The position numbers were made by a program, and so were the translations under genes. From NCBI RefSeq assembly GCF_004000215.1, contig NZ_RBVY01000007.1:124001-188000 (forward strand): DNA of 64,000 bases. Direction: 5' to 3'. The stretch comes from Nitratireductor alexandrii. Its GTDB lineage: Bacteria; Pseudomonadota; Alphaproteobacteria; Rhizobiales; Rhizobiaceae. A model generated the notes under the pieces. The model worked only from the letters and a program-made list of their open reading frames with translations. It did not search any database and was not told where the DNA came from. Every line of letters starts with the position of its first letter. The stretch's first letter is position 1. Below, piece after piece: positions 20,153-30,259 of the stretch.

Positions 20153-21991
20153 TCAGCGGCGACCGAACAGGCGCTCGATGTCGGCCAGTTTCAATTCGAT
20201 ATAGGTCGGCCGGCCGTGATTGCACGTGGCCGAACCGGGGGTCGCTTCCATCTGGCGCAGGAGCGCGTTCATCTCCTCGGCCTTCAGTCGGCGGCCGGAG
20301 CGTACCGAGCCGTGGCAGGCCATGGTCGCGGCGATGCGGTCGAGCCGCTCCTTCAGCGTGTCGGCGGTGTCGCTTTCGGCGATCTCGTCGGCGAGGTCGC
20401 GCACCAGGGCGGCGGCGTCGGTTTTTCCCAGCATGGCCGGCGTCTCGCGCACCGCCACCGCGCCGGGGCCGAAACGTTCCAGGCCGAGCCCGAAATGGCG
20501 CAACGTATCGGCATGGCGCGCCAGCCGGTCGGCGTCGTCCTCGGCCATGTCGACGATCTCCGGCAGAAGCAGGAGCTGGGCGGGCAGGGGACGGGCGTGG
20601 ATCGCGGTCTTCAGCGCCTCGTAGACCAGGCGCTCATGCGCGGCGTGCTGGTCGACGATGACCAGCGAATCGGCGGTCTGGGCGACGATGTAGTTTTCGT
20701 GCACCTGCGCGCGGGCGGCCCCCAGCGGCGCACGCAACAATTCGGCCGGGACGTCGGGCGCGGCCGCCCGCGCGTCGGCGCTCGGTTCTGCGGCGGCAAA
20801 GAAGGCGGCCTGGCCTGGCTCGGCGAAGCCGTCGACGAGCGGACGGTGCGGCGAGCGCGCCGGGTCGAAACCCGGCCCGGCGAAGGGGCGCGGCCAGGAG
20901 GCGGGCGCGCCGTGGCCGGGGCCGGCCGGCCGGCCGGCGGCCGCGCCCGGGCGAAAGGCCTCGACCAGTTCGCTCGCGGCGCTGGTGGCGGGGCGGATGC
21001 CGGCCTCGGCGAGGCTCTGGCGGATGGCGCCGATGATCAGACCGCGCACCAGACCGGGGTCGCGGAAACGGACGTCGGCCTTGGCCGGATGGACATTGAC
21101 GTCGACAAGGGCGGGGTCGAGGGTCAAGAACAGGGCGGCGACCGCGTGCCGGTCGCGCGGCAAAACGTCGGCATAGGCGGCGCGGATCGCCGCGGCGACC
21201 TGGCGGTCGCGCACCGGCCGGCCGTTGACATAGGCATATTGGTGCAGCGCGTTGGCGCGGCTGAAGGAGGGGATGGAAATCCGCGCCGACAGTTTCACCC
21301 CTTCGCGCTCGGCTTCCACGGCAAGCGCGTTTTCGGCGAATTCGTCGCCCAGCACGCGGGCGAGCCGGGCGAGCATGCCATTGGGGCCGGGCGCCTCGGC
21401 GGGCAGGTCGAGACGCGTGCGGTCGCCGCTGGTGAGCGTGAAGCGGACCTGCGGAAAAGCGACCGCGATGCGCTTGACCATATCGGTGACGGCGCTGGTT
21501 TCGGCGCGCTCGCCCTTCATGAATTTCAGCCGCGCCGGGGTGGCGAAGAAGAGGTCGCGCACCTCCACCATCGTGCCCGGATTGGCCGGCGCCGGTTGGG
21601 GGCCGTTGAGAACCCCGCCCTCGACACGGATTTCGCTGCCGCTGCCCGCGCCCCTGACGCGCGATCGGATGACGAGCCGGGCGACGGCGCCGATCGAGGG
21701 CAGCGCCTCGCCGCGAAAGCCGAGCGAGCGGATGTCGTGGATGTCGTCGGAGAGTTTGGAGGTGCAATGGCGCGCCACGGCAAGCGGCAATTCGTCCTCG
21801 GCGATGCCGCCGCCATCGTCGAGGACGCGGATCAGGTTGAGCCCGCCGCCGGCGGTCGTCACCTCGATACGCCCGGCGCCGGCGTCCAGCGCGTTCTCGA
21901 CCAGTTCCTTGACGACGCTGGCGGGACGCTCGATGACCTCGCCGGCGGCGATCTGGTTGATCATCGTGTCGGTCAGCTGGCGAATGGGCAT
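20153..21991 (-). CDS. mutL: DNA mismatch repair protein MutL, endonuclease type
   Basis: MutL links MutS mismatch recognition to strand incision. The GHKL ATPase domain is intact: [18 protein letters not shown], and [13 protein letters not shown] in the first 110 residues. The C-terminal dimerisation domain carries the endonuclease motif [12 protein letters not shown] (DQHAx2Ex4E) and the zinc-site motifs ACHGSVR and CNHGRP near the end, so this MutL should nick DNA itself, as expected in a lineage without MutH. The 612-residue length is normal. A Pro/Ala-rich linker joins the domains. The gene is transcribed away from the LysR gene region upstream. Confidence 0.97.
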   Translation of the reverse strand: MPIRQLTDTMINQIAAGEVIERPASVVKELVENALDAGAGRIEVTTAGGGLNLIRVLDDGGGIAEDELPLAVARHCTSKLSDDIHDIRSLGFRGEALPSIGAVARLVIRSRVRGAGSGSEIRVEGGVLNGPQPAPANPGTMVEVRDLFFATPARLKFMKGERAETSAVTDMVKRIAVAFPQVRFTLTSGDRTRLDLPAEAPGPNGMLARLARVLGDEFAENALAVEAEREGVKLSARISIPSFSRANALHQYAYVNGRPVRDRQVAAAIRAAYADVLPRDRHAVAALFLTLDPALVDVNVHPAKADVRFRDPGLVRGLIIGAIRQSLAEAGIRPATSAASELVEAFRPGAAAGRPAGPGHGAPASWPRPFAGPGFDPARSPHRPLVDGFAEPGQAAFFAAAEPSADARAAAPDVPAELLRAPLGAARAQVHENYIVAQTADSLVIVDQHAAHERLVYEALKTAIHARPLPAQLLLLPEIVDMAEDDADRLARHADTLRHFGLGLERFGPGAVAVRETPAMLGKTDAAALVRDLADEIAESDTADTLKERLDRIAATMACHGSVRSGRRLKAEEMNALLRQMEATPGSATCNHGRPTYIELKLADIERLFGRR

Positions 21992-22064
21992 GGCGCGCTT
22001 ATAGCCGGATTCGCCGGCAAGGACAGCGGGGGCGGCGAGCCGATCTTGCCGCTGCCGACCGGGG

Positions 22065-22967
22065 TCAGGCCTGGCTCAAAAGCCAGTCGCGGACGGTGCG
22101 GGCGTTTTCGGTGAGCTCGCGGTCGCGCGGCCAGACGACGAAAAACCGCTTGCCGGTCGTCATGGCGTGGTCGGTAACGCGGACCAAAAGCCCGCTGCCA
22201 AGCAGCCGGCCGGCCAGGTGCTGCCATCCCAGCGCGATGCCCTGGCCCTCCATCACGGCCTGAATGACCAGCGCGTAGTCGTTGATCAAAAGGCTGCGGC
22301 TCGCTACCTGGCCCGTGAGGCCGGCCGATCGGAACCAGTCGGCCCAGCTCGCCGCCTCGCGATAGGGCTCCTCCAGGTGGATCAGGCGATGCGCGTGCAG
22401 TTCGGCCACCGTCTCCGGCACGCCGAAACGGGCGGCGTAGGCCGGGCTTGCGACGGGAAAGATCACCTCTTTTGCCAGCGGCAGCGCTTCGTAGCGCGGC
22501 CATTGCTTCGGGTCGCCGCCGCGAATGCCGAGCGGAATATTCTCGGCGACGATGTCGAGGTCGCGCTCGGCTGTCTGGATGCGCAGATCGATACCGGGCA
22601 CCTGCTCGCGAAAAAGCTGCAACCGCGGCATCATCCAGAACGAGGCGAAGGCGGTCGAAGCCGACAGCGTGACGTGGCCGCCGCTGGCGGCCAGGCGCAG
22701 GTCCTCGGCCGATTTGCGGATATGGGAAAGCCCCAGCGACACGTCGGCGAAGAAATGGCTGCCCGCCTCGGTGAGACGAACCTGCCGGTGGCGGCGCTCG
22801 AACAGCGGCAGGCCGAGCCGTTCTTCCAGGCCGCGAACGGCGTAGGAGACGGCGGCCTGGCTCATACCGAGCTCGCGCCCGGCGGCGGTGAAGCTTTGCA
22901 GCCGTCCCGCGGCCTCGAAGACGATCAGGCTGCCGGCCGACGGCAGCAGGTGACGCAGGCTTTGCAT
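22065..22967 (-). CDS. LysR family transcriptional regulator (GcvA-like)
   Basis: The product is a 300-residue LysR-type regulator with an N-terminal winged helix-turn-helix ([30 protein letters not shown], residues about 22-51) and a substrate-binding domain. It diverges from the MttB-family gene with about 100 bases between starts, the classic arrangement for a LysR protein controlling the adjacent catabolic operon. No clear T-N11-A dyad stands out in the intergenic region. The effector is probably the substrate or an intermediate of the operon at 23.1-28.0 kb, which is inference from position only. Confidence 0.9.
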   Translation of the reverse strand: MQSLRHLLPSAGSLIVFEAAGRLQSFTAAGRELGMSQAAVSYAVRGLEERLGLPLFERRHRQVRLTEAGSHFFADVSLGLSHIRKSAEDLRLAASGGHVTLSASTAFASFWMMPRLQLFREQVPGIDLRIQTAERDLDIVAENIPLGIRGGDPKQWPRYEALPLAKEVIFPVASPAYAARFGVPETVAELHAHRLIHLEEPYREAASWADWFRSAGLTGQVASRSLLINDYALVIQAVMEGQGIALGWQHLAGRLLGSGLLVRVTDHAMTTGKRFFVVWPRDRELTENARTVRDWLLSQA

Positions 22968-23069
22968 AATCGGAGCTTATAGAAAGACTGAAGATTTTCC
23001 AGCGTCACAAAAGATCGCGACACGGTTAGCCTCGATCCTGCTTTTGCTTGCTTGTGTTCGGGAGGTCCC

Positions 23070-24632
23070 ATGGAAGCGGCGGCAACTCAGGCCACGACGG
23101 ACGGGACGCGCCGCGAACGGGGCGGACGCAGCGCGCGTCGCGAACAGCGCGCGCATGGCGGGCAGGGGCCCGGGCGGCCCTATATCACCCGCAACATTCC
23201 CACCTACGACATCCTGTCGGACGAAAACCTCGCGCGCATCGAGGCCACGGCCGACCGGATCCTGGCCGAGATCGGCATCGAGTTCCGCGACGATCCGGCC
23301 GCGCTCGACCATTGGCGGCGCGCGGGAGCGCGTGTCGACGGCGTGCGGGTGACCTTCGAGCCCGGCCTGTTGCGCGAATTGCTGAAAACCGCGCCGTCGA
23401 GCTTTACCCAGCATGCCAGAAACCCGGACAAGACCGTGCGGATCGGCGGCGACGCGGTGGTGTTCGCGCCGTCTTACGGCTCGCCCTTCGTGATGGATCT
23501 CGACCAGGGGCGGCGTTACGGCACCATCGAGGATTTCCGCAATTTCATCAAACTCGGCCAGGCCTCGCCGTGGCTGCACCATTCCGGCGGCACGATCTGC
23601 GAGCCGGTCGACCTGCCGGTCAACAAGCGCCATCTGAACATGGTCTACAGCCATATCCGCTATTCCGACCGTCCCTTCATGGGCTCGGTCACGGCGGAGG
23701 AGCGGGCCGAGGATTCGATCGCGATGTGCCGCCTGCTGTTCGGCGCGCCGTTCGTCGAGGACAATTGCGTCATCCTCGGCAATCTAAACGTCAATTCGCC
23801 GCTGGTCTGGGACGGCACGATGACCAGGGTGCTGCGCGCCTATGCGCGCGCCAACCAGGGCACGGTGATCGTGCCGTTCATCCTCGGCGGCGCGATGGGA
23901 CCGGTCACCAATGCCGGCGCCATCGCCCAGTCTCTGGCCGAGACGATGGCCGGTTGCGCGCTCGCCCAGCTCGAACGGCCGGGCGCGCCGGTGATCTTCG
24001 GCAATTTCCTGTCGTCGATGTCGCTGCGCTCGGGCTCGCCGACCTTCGGCACGCCGGAGCCGGCGATCGGCTCGATGGTGGTCGGCCAGCTCGCCCGCCG
24101 GCTCGGCCTGCCGCTCAGATGCTCGGGCAATTTCACCACCTCGAAGCTGCCCGACGCGCAGGCGATGACGGAATCGACCATGTCGATGCTGGCCGCGATC
24201 TATTGCGGGGCGAATTTCATCCTGCATTCGGCCGGCTTCCTCGACGGGCTGTTGTCGATGTCGTATGAAAAATTCGTCATGGACACCGATCTGTGCGGCG
24301 CGCTGCACCGCTATCTCGACGGTGTCGTGATCGACGACAACCAGCTTGCCCTCGACGCGTTTCGCGAGGTCGGGCCCGGCAGCCATTTCTTCGGCTGCCA
24401 GCACACCATGGCCAACTACCAGACGGCGTTCTGGGACAGCGAGACGGCCGACAACGATCCGTTCGAGAAATGGGAGGCGGCCGGCGCCGACGATACCGCG
24501 ACGCGGGCCAACCGTCTGTGGAAGACGCGGCTGGCCGAGTTCGAGGCGCCGCCCCTCGATGCGGGTGTGGACGAGGCGCTCAGGGATTTTATCGCGCGCA
24601 AGGACGCGGCGATGGAGGACGCGTGGTATTGA
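23070..24632 (+). CDS. MttB-family (trimethylamine methyltransferase-like) corrinoid methyltransferase, no pyrrolysine
   Basis: The product is a 520-residue member of the MttB superfamily. Pyrrolysine-type MttB demethylates trimethylamine; the many members without pyrrolysine demethylate quaternary amines such as glycine betaine, proline betaine or carnitine, passing the methyl group to a corrinoid protein. No in-frame TAG is present. The start at 23070 has GGGAGG just upstream. An Arg/Gly-rich N-terminal 45 residues precede the conserved barrel (starts near YITRNIPTYDILSDENLARIE's position). No cognate corrinoid protein or methyl-corrinoid:tetrahydrofolate methyltransferase gene is in the window. 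It is followed by an enolase-superfamily gene and a DgcA-like demethylase on the same strand. The substrate is unknown. Confidence 0.85.
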   Translation: MEAAATQATTDGTRRERGGRSARREQRAHGGQGPGRPYITRNIPTYDILSDENLARIEATADRILAEIGIEFRDDPAALDHWRRAGARVDGVRVTFEPGLLRELLKTAPSSFTQHARNPDKTVRIGGDAVVFAPSYGSPFVMDLDQGRRYGTIEDFRNFIKLGQASPWLHHSGGTICEPVDLPVNKRHLNMVYSHIRYSDRPFMGSVTAEERAEDSIAMCRLLFGAPFVEDNCVILGNLNVNSPLVWDGTMTRVLRAYARANQGTVIVPFILGGAMGPVTNAGAIAQSLAETMAGCALAQLERPGAPVIFGNFLSSMSLRSGSPTFGTPEPAIGSMVVGQLARRLGLPLRCSGNFTTSKLPDAQAMTESTMSMLAAIYCGANFILHSAGFLDGLLSMSYEKFVMDTDLCGALHRYLDGVVIDDNQLALDAFREVGPGSHFFGCQHTMANYQTAFWDSETADNDPFEKWEAAGADDTATRANRLWKTRLAEFEAPPLDAGVDEALRDFIARKDAAMEDAWY

Positions 24633-24723
24633 GGATGCAGCCTGCCGCCCGGATAATCGGGGCAAGATCGCGCGCTTCGTCGAGGGGCAATGCTGCGATG
24701 AAAACGATCGAACGGTCGGACCA

Positions 24724-25908
24724 ATGAAGATCACCAAGATCCGCGTCACCCACGTCAACGTGCCGTTCGATGCGCCGTTCTGGTGGACGGCCGGGCTTTA
24801 TGGCGGGGCGTCGAAATCGATCGTCGAGGTGGAAACCGACCAGGGGCTGGTCGGGCTCGGCGAGGCGCCGTGGTGGCATTTCGGCGAGGTGATCAAGGCC
24901 GAGATCGCGCCGGCGCTGATCGGCGCCGACCCGCTCGACCTGGCCGATTGCGAGGCGCGCTGCGTGCCGCCCTGGCAGATCACCGCCAATACCGGCGAAA
25001 ACGCCGCCTCCGTCGCCTTCGGCGCGGTCGAACTCGCGCTGTGGGACATTCGCGGCAAGGCGTTCGGCCTGCCGCTCTACAAGCTCCTCGGCGGTGCGGT
25101 CAGGAAGGACATCCCGTTTTCGGAATATTTCGCCTTCCGCCCGTCGCAGAACGGCGCCGGCGGCGAGATGAGCCCGGAGGCGATCGTCGACTATTGCCTG
25201 AGGATGCGGGCCGAGCACGGTGCCTCGATCTTCGAGGGCAAGCTGATCCTCGGCGATCCGCAGCTCGAAATCCGCACCGTGCGCATGCTGCGCGAGGCGC
25301 TCGGCGAGGAGGTCCAGCTCAAACTCGATTCCAACATGCAGTGGTCGCTGACGACCGCGCGCTGGGTGCTGCGCGAGATCGAGCCTTTCAATATCCGCAA
25401 TTACGAGGACCCGGTCGCGACGTTCGAGGACATGGCGGCGCTGCGCCAGCATTCGGCCATCCCTTTTTCCACCCATGTGCCCGACCTTCGCCGCGCCGTG
25501 GCGCTCGGTGCGCCCGACACGTTCGTGTGCAATTTCGCCGCCCTGGGCGGGCTGTCAAAAACGCTGAAATTCATCGCCGCCTGCGAGGCGATGGGCAAGG
25601 GGTTCTGGTGCTACTCCAACGATCTCGGCATCATGACGGCGGCCTATCTGCACGTGGTGGCGGCCACGCCGTGGATCACCGAAGCCTCGCAATCGCTGTT
25701 TCGCTGGCAGGTCGGCGACGTCATTCGTGACGGGCCGTTCCGGCAAAAGAACGATACGGTCCGGGTTCCCGAAGGGCCGGGGCTCGGCGTGGAGCTCGAC
25801 CCGGCGGCGATGAAACGCTGGGCGGCGCATTTTTCCGAAAACGGTCCGATGAGTCATTTCGACGACCCGGCGCGGCCTGGCCGCTATCGCCGCCTGCCGC
25901 TACACTGA
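24724..25908 (+). CDS. Enolase-superfamily protein, glucarate-dehydratase/mandelate-racemase-like
   Basis: The 394-residue product has the enolase capping domain (residues 1-130) and a modified TIM barrel. Probable metal ligands are D202 (LKLDSNMQW) and E228 (NYEDPV). The second-strand motif is E171-G-K173 where KxK is usual, the third-ligand region reads FSTHVPD (H251), and the segment equivalent to the glucarate dehydratase His motif reads CYSNDLGI (Y297, D300). So the usual base residues seem replaced, while the fold is retained. It begins 91 bases after the MttB-family gene. It could be an epimerase, a dehydratase with altered chemistry, or a lyase for a betaine-like substrate; none is provable from sequence. 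Confidence 0.85.
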   Translation: MKITKIRVTHVNVPFDAPFWWTAGLYGGASKSIVEVETDQGLVGLGEAPWWHFGEVIKAEIAPALIGADPLDLADCEARCVPPWQITANTGENAASVAFGAVELALWDIRGKAFGLPLYKLLGGAVRKDIPFSEYFAFRPSQNGAGGEMSPEAIVDYCLRMRAEHGASIFEGKLILGDPQLEIRTVRMLREALGEEVQLKLDSNMQWSLTTARWVLREIEPFNIRNYEDPVATFEDMAALRQHSAIPFSTHVPDLRRAVALGAPDTFVCNFAALGGLSKTLKFIAACEAMGKGFWCYSNDLGIMTAAYLHVVAATPWITEASQSLFRWQVGDVIRDGPFRQKNDTVRVPEGPGLGVELDPAAMKRWAAHFSENGPMSHFDDPARPGRYRRLPLH

Positions 25909-25923
25909 CCTCCCGGTGATGCC

Positions 25924-27966
25924 ATGACCAACGATCCGCTGCTCCAGCCCTATCGGCTCAAGCATCTGACGCTGAAGAACCGCGTCATGTCGACCGCGCA
26001 CGAACCGGCCTATTCCGAGGATGGCCTGCCGAAGGCGCGCTACCGGCTCTACCATGCCGAAAAGGCCAAGGGCGGCATGGCGCTGACCATGACGGCCGGA
26101 TCGGCGCTGGTGTCGCGCGACAGCCCGGCCGCCTTCGGCAATCTGCACGCCTTCCGCGACGAGATCGTGCCGTGGCTGGCCGAACTGACCGACGCCTGCC
26201 ACGAACACGACTGCAAGGTGATGATCCAGCTCACCCATCTCGGCCGGCGCACGGGCTGGAACACGGGCGACTGGCTGCCGGTCCTGTCGGCCTCGCCGGT
26301 GCGCGAGCCGGCCCATCGCGCCTTTCCCAAACAGGCCGAGGACTGGGACATCGAGCGCATCGTCGCCGACTACGCGGCCGCGGCGCAAAGGATGCAGGCG
26401 GCCGGCCTCGACGGCATCGAGTTCGAGGCCTACGGCCATTTGATGGATTCGTTCTGGTCGCCGGCGACGAACCGGCGCGAAGACGCGTTCGGCGGGACGC
26501 TCGACAACCGGCTGCGCTTCGCCTTTCAGGTGATCGAGGCCGTGCGCGCGGCCGTCGGCCCGGATTTCGTCGTCGGCGTGCGCCTGGTCGCCGACGAGGA
26601 CTGGCAAAAGGGGCTGTCGCGCGAGGAGGGGATGGAGATCGCGCGCCGGCTCGCCGGTTGCGGCAAGGTCGATTTCCTCAACATCATCCGCGGCCATATC
26701 GAGACCGACGCCGCGCTGACCGGGGTGATCCCGATCAGCGGCATGGCGTCGGCGCCGCATCTCGACTTCGCCGGCGCTGTCCGGGCGGAGACGAAATTTC
26801 CGGTCTTTCATGCCGCCCGCATTGCCGACGTTGCCACCGCGCGCCACGCGATCGCGGCCGGTAAGCTCGACATGGTCGGCATGACCCGGCCGCATATCGC
26901 CGATCCGCATATCGTCAAAAAAGTGCTGGCCGGCGAGGAGGACCGCATCCGCCCCTGCGTCGGCGCCACCTATTGCCTCGACCGCATCTACGAGGGCGGG
27001 GAGGCGTTGTGCATCCACAATGCCGCGACCGGGCGCGAGGCGACGATCCCGCACGTGATTACGCGCAGCGACGGGCCGTTGAAACGGGTCGTGGTGGTCG
27101 GCGCCGGACCGGCGGGCCTGGAGGCGGCGCGGGTGGCGGCCGAACGCGGCCACACGGTGACGGTGCTTGAAGCCGCGCCTTTGGCCGGCGGCCAGGTGCG
27201 GCTTGCCGCGCAGAACCCGCGCCGGCGCGAACTGATCGGCATCGTCGACTGGCGGCTTGCCGAACTCGAGCGGCTTGGCGTTGACATCCGTTACGATTGC
27301 TGGGCCGAGGCAGACGACGTCACCGCGCTTTCACCGCAGATGGTGCTGATCGCGACCGGCGGCCTGCCGCAGCCGCCGCCGCTGGATGCGGGCGAGGAAC
27401 TGGTGACGACGAGCTGGGACATTCTTTCCGGTGCGGCCAAGCCGGCCGGTTCGGTGCTTGTCTATGACGACAATGGCGGCCACCAGGGCATGGGTGCCGC
27501 CGAAATCGCCGCGTCGTCGGGGGCGGCGGTCGAACTGGTCTCGCCCGAACGGTTTTTCGCGCCGGAAATGGGCGGCATGAACCACGTGCCCTACATGCGC
27601 GCCTTCCACCGGCATGGCGTGCGTGTGACGATCAACACCAGGCTTCTGGCCGTGCGCCGCGAGGGCAACCAGCTTGCCGCCGTGCTCGGCTCGGACTTCG
27701 CGCCCGAGTGGCGCGAGGAGCGGCTGGTCGACCAGGTGGTGGCCGAGCACGGCACCGCGCCGCTCGACGAGCTTTACCTGGCGCTCAAGCCGTTGTCGCG
27801 CAATCGCGGCGCGGTCGACTACGAACGGCTTGTCAGCGGCGGGGCGGTGTTTCCGTCGCAAGACGCGGCCGCGCCGTTCGACCTGGCGCGGATCGGCGAT
27901 GCGGTCGCCGCGCGCAACGTGCACGCCGCGATCTATGACGGTATTCGCTACGCGCTGCGGATCTAG
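25924..27966 (+). CDS. DgcA-like FMN/Fe-S/FAD oxidoreductase (N-methyl amine demethylase family)
   Basis: The 680-residue protein is built like trimethylamine dehydrogenase and 2,4-dienoyl-CoA reductase: an Old-Yellow-Enzyme-type FMN barrel (residues 1-370), an Fe-S cysteine region, and a C-terminal nucleotide/FAD-binding half (VVVVGAGPAGLEAARVAAER, about residue 388). It most resembles DgcA and N-methylproline demethylases, which oxidatively remove N-methyl groups. The cysteine region reads C345-VGATY-C351 ... C363, so the second of the usual four cysteines is alanine. It starts 15 bases after the enolase-like gene, so the three are probably one operon. No dgcB partner is present. Confidence 0.88.
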   Translation: MTNDPLLQPYRLKHLTLKNRVMSTAHEPAYSEDGLPKARYRLYHAEKAKGGMALTMTAGSALVSRDSPAAFGNLHAFRDEIVPWLAELTDACHEHDCKVMIQLTHLGRRTGWNTGDWLPVLSASPVREPAHRAFPKQAEDWDIERIVADYAAAAQRMQAAGLDGIEFEAYGHLMDSFWSPATNRREDAFGGTLDNRLRFAFQVIEAVRAAVGPDFVVGVRLVADEDWQKGLSREEGMEIARRLAGCGKVDFLNIIRGHIETDAALTGVIPISGMASAPHLDFAGAVRAETKFPVFHAARIADVATARHAIAAGKLDMVGMTRPHIADPHIVKKVLAGEEDRIRPCVGATYCLDRIYEGGEALCIHNAATGREATIPHVITRSDGPLKRVVVVGAGPAGLEAARVAAERGHTVTVLEAAPLAGGQVRLAAQNPRRRELIGIVDWRLAELERLGVDIRYDCWAEADDVTALSPQMVLIATGGLPQPPPLDAGEELVTTSWDILSGAAKPAGSVLVYDDNGGHQGMGAAEIAASSGAAVELVSPERFFAPEMGGMNHVPYMRAFHRHGVRVTINTRLLAVRREGNQLAAVLGSDFAPEWREERLVDQVVAEHGTAPLDELYLALKPLSRNRGAVDYERLVSGGAVFPSQDAAAPFDLARIGDAVAARNVHAAIYDGIRYALRI

Positions 27967-27972
27967 GCCGGC

Positions 27973-28869
27973 TCAGCCCGTCTCGCGCGTCTCGGTCTCG
28001 ATCCAGGACAGGAATTCGCGCAGGCCCGGCTGCTCCTCGCCGCCGGGCCGGTAGGCGAGGCGGTAGGGATGCTGGCCGGCGATCGCGTTGTGCGAGGCGA
28101 GCGCCAGGCGGTCGTTTTCGAGTTCGGCTTCGACCAGCAGGCGCGGCACCAGCGCCACGCCGAGCCCCGCGGCGGCGGCCTCGATCAACATCGAAAACTG
28201 CTCGAAGCGGTGGCCGCGCAGGGTGGTGCGCGGGTCGATGCCGGCGGCCTGGAACCATTCCAGCCACAGGGTCGGCCGCGTCGATTGCTGCAATAGCGGC
28301 AGCGCGGCGAGTTCGGCGTCGTCGAGAAATTGGCGGCCGGCGAGCAGGGCGGGCGCGGCGACCACGATCAGCTCCTCGTCGAACAGCGGCACGATGCCGG
28401 TGGTCGCCTGGTCGACCGGCCCGCGCTGGATGGCCGCGTCGAAGGGCTCGGCCTCCAGATCGACCGGGTCGAGCCGGACGGCGATGTCGACGGTGACGTG
28501 CGGGGCGAGCTTGTGGAAGCGGCCGAGGCGCGGGATCAGCCAGCGGTCGGCGAAGGTCGGCAGCACGGCCAGGCTCAGCACGTCGGCCTGGCCGCCGAAG
28601 GCCATCACGCGCACCGCCGCCTCGTGCAGGTCGTCGAGAATGGCGTCGGCATCGCGCAGGAAGCGCCGGCCGGCATCCGACAGCACCAGGCGCTGGCGCA
28701 CGCGGTGGAACAGATGGACGCCGAGCCGGTCTTCCAACTGCCCGACCGAGCGGCTGACCGAACTTTGCGTCAATCCAAGATGATCGGCCGCGCGCATCGT
28801 GGTGCCGAAGCGAACACAGGCGCGAAACGCCTGAAGCTCCGAAACCGTCGGGATAAAGGCGCGGCGCAT
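27973..28869 (-). CDS. LysR family transcriptional regulator, divergent from gcdH
   Basis: The 298-residue LysR regulator has a helix-turn-helix at about residues 15-60 (TTMRAADHLGLTQSSVSRSVGQL) and a substrate-binding domain. Its 3' end is 6 bases from the end of the DgcA-like gene (convergent), while its 5' end faces gcdH across about 190 bases. LysR genes next to glutaryl-CoA dehydrogenase are common in proteobacteria, so its most likely target is gcdH, with glutarate or glutaryl-CoA as inducer; this is inference from position. A role in the MttB cluster is less likely. Confidence 0.9.
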   Translation of the reverse strand: MRRAFIPTVSELQAFRACVRFGTTMRAADHLGLTQSSVSRSVGQLEDRLGVHLFHRVRQRLVLSDAGRRFLRDADAILDDLHEAAVRVMAFGGQADVLSLAVLPTFADRWLIPRLGRFHKLAPHVTVDIAVRLDPVDLEAEPFDAAIQRGPVDQATTGIVPLFDEELIVVAAPALLAGRQFLDDAELAALPLLQQSTRPTLWLEWFQAAGIDPRTTLRGHRFEQFSMLIEAAAAGLGVALVPRLLVEAELENDRLALASHNAIAGQHPYRLAYRPGGEEQPGLREFLSWIETETRETG

Positions 28870-28926
28870 CGAGTTCTTATGCCTGTCATCTATCGAAAAA
28901 ATGCATCATCCGGTCCGAAATAGTTG

Positions 28927-28956
28927 TTAGCGCGAAATCGCCCGAGCGTCTACAAT
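28927..28956 (+). promoter_or_regulatory. Possible sigma-70 promoter upstream of gcdH
   Basis: A good -10 hexamer TACAAT (28951-28956) lies 18 bases after a weak -35 TTAGCG (28927-28932). It is about 105 bases before the gcdH start, in the LysR/gcdH intergenic region, which is more AT-rich than its surroundings. The -35 match is poor, as expected for an activator-dependent promoter, so this is tentative. Confidence 0.25.
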
Positions 28957-29061
28957 GGTCGACGATGCCGCTGGAAAAGGCGGCTTTTTCGTTTGCAGGG
29001 TTTTCGTGCCAGCCATGGTCGCGGCCCTGTCCAGCAGAACAGACCGGGAGGTTGTTTGACT

Positions 29062-30255
29062 ATGTCCGCTCAAAAGCCGGCGAGCTTCGTGTGGAACGAT
29101 CCGTTCCTGATTGAAGACCAGTTGACCGAAGACGAGCGCATGATGCGCGATGCGGCGGCCGCGTTCGCCGCCGACAAGCTCGCGCCGCGCGTGCAGGACG
29201 CCTATATGGAAGAAAAGACCGACCCGGCGATCTTCCGCGAGATGGGCGAGGCGGGCCTGCTCGGCATCACCATCCCCGAGGATCTCGGCGGTCTCGGCGC
29301 CAACTATGTCACCTACGGGCTGGTGGCGCGCGAGATCGAGCGTATCGATTCGGGCTATCGCTCGATGATGAGCGTCCAGTCCTCGCTGGTAATGTATCCC
29401 ATTCACGTCTATGGCACGCCCGAGCAGCACAAGAAATACCTGCCCAAACTGGCGTCCGGCGAGTATATTGGCTGCTTCGGCCTGACCGAGCCCGATGCGG
29501 GGTCCGATCCCGGCGGGATGAAGACGCGGGCGGAAAAGATCGACGGCGGCTACCGGATTTCCGGCTCCAAGATGTGGATCTCCAACGCGCCGATCGCCGA
29601 TGTCTTCGTCGTTTGGGCCAAGTCGGCCGCGCACGACAACCAGATCCGTGGTTTCGTGCTGGAAAAAGGCATGAAGGGGCTGTCGGCACCGAAGATCGGC
29701 GGCAAGCTTTCGCTTCGGGCCTCCATTACCGGCGAAATCGTCATGGACGGCGTCGAAGTCGGCGAGGATGCGCTGTTGCCGAACGTATCCGGCCTGAAAG
29801 GGCCGTTCGGCTGCCTCAACCGGGCGCGCTACGGCATTTCCTGGGGCGCGATGGGAGCGGCCGAGGATTGCTGGTTCCGCGCCCGGCAATATGGGCTGGA
29901 GCGCAAGCAGTTCGGCAAGCCGCTCGCCGGCATGCAGCTTTACCAGAAGAAGCTCGCCGACATGCAGACCGACATTTCGCTCGGGCTGTTGGGCTCGCTG
30001 CGCGTCGGCCGGCTGATGGATGAAGGGCGCATGGCGCCGGAGATGATCTCGATCGTCAAGCGCAACAATTGCGGCAAGGCGCTCGACATCGCCCGGCTTG
30101 CCCGCGACATGCATGGCGGCAACGGCATCCAGATCGAGTACCACGTCATGCGTCACGCGCAGAACCTGGAAACGGTCAACACCTATGAGGGCGCGCACGA
30201 CGTGCACGCGCTCATCCTGGGCCGCGCCCAGACCGGCCTGCAGGCGTTCTTCTGA
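29062..30255 (+). CDS. gcdH: Glutaryl-CoA dehydrogenase
   Basis: This FAD enzyme oxidises and decarboxylates glutaryl-CoA to crotonyl-CoA and CO2, passing electrons to ETF. The 397-residue product has the acyl-CoA dehydrogenase fold with [15 protein letters not shown] in the FAD/substrate region, [18 protein letters not shown], and the characteristic end [20 protein letters not shown] with the catalytic glutamate near residue 376. An arginine that binds the distal carboxylate in this family is plausible but not assigned. The start at 29062 follows GGGAGG with a long spacer. It completes degradation of lysine, tryptophan or, here, dicarboxylates from the pim operon at 49.5-57 kb. Confidence 0.96.
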   Translation: MSAQKPASFVWNDPFLIEDQLTEDERMMRDAAAAFAADKLAPRVQDAYMEEKTDPAIFREMGEAGLLGITIPEDLGGLGANYVTYGLVAREIERIDSGYRSMMSVQSSLVMYPIHVYGTPEQHKKYLPKLASGEYIGCFGLTEPDAGSDPGGMKTRAEKIDGGYRISGSKMWISNAPIADVFVVWAKSAAHDNQIRGFVLEKGMKGLSAPKIGGKLSLRASITGEIVMDGVEVGEDALLPNVSGLKGPFGCLNRARYGISWGAMGAAEDCWFRARQYGLERKQFGKPLAGMQLYQKKLADMQTDISLGLLGSLRVGRLMDEGRMAPEMISIVKRNNCGKALDIARLARDMHGGNGIQIEYHVMRHAQNLETVNTYEGAHDVHALILGRAQTGLQAFF

Positions 30256-30259
30256 CGGG

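Noticed and set aside
23070-24632. Pyrrolysine-containing trimethylamine methyltransferase
   Set aside because: No in-frame amber codon is present and no pyl genes are nearby; it is a non-pyrrolysine member.
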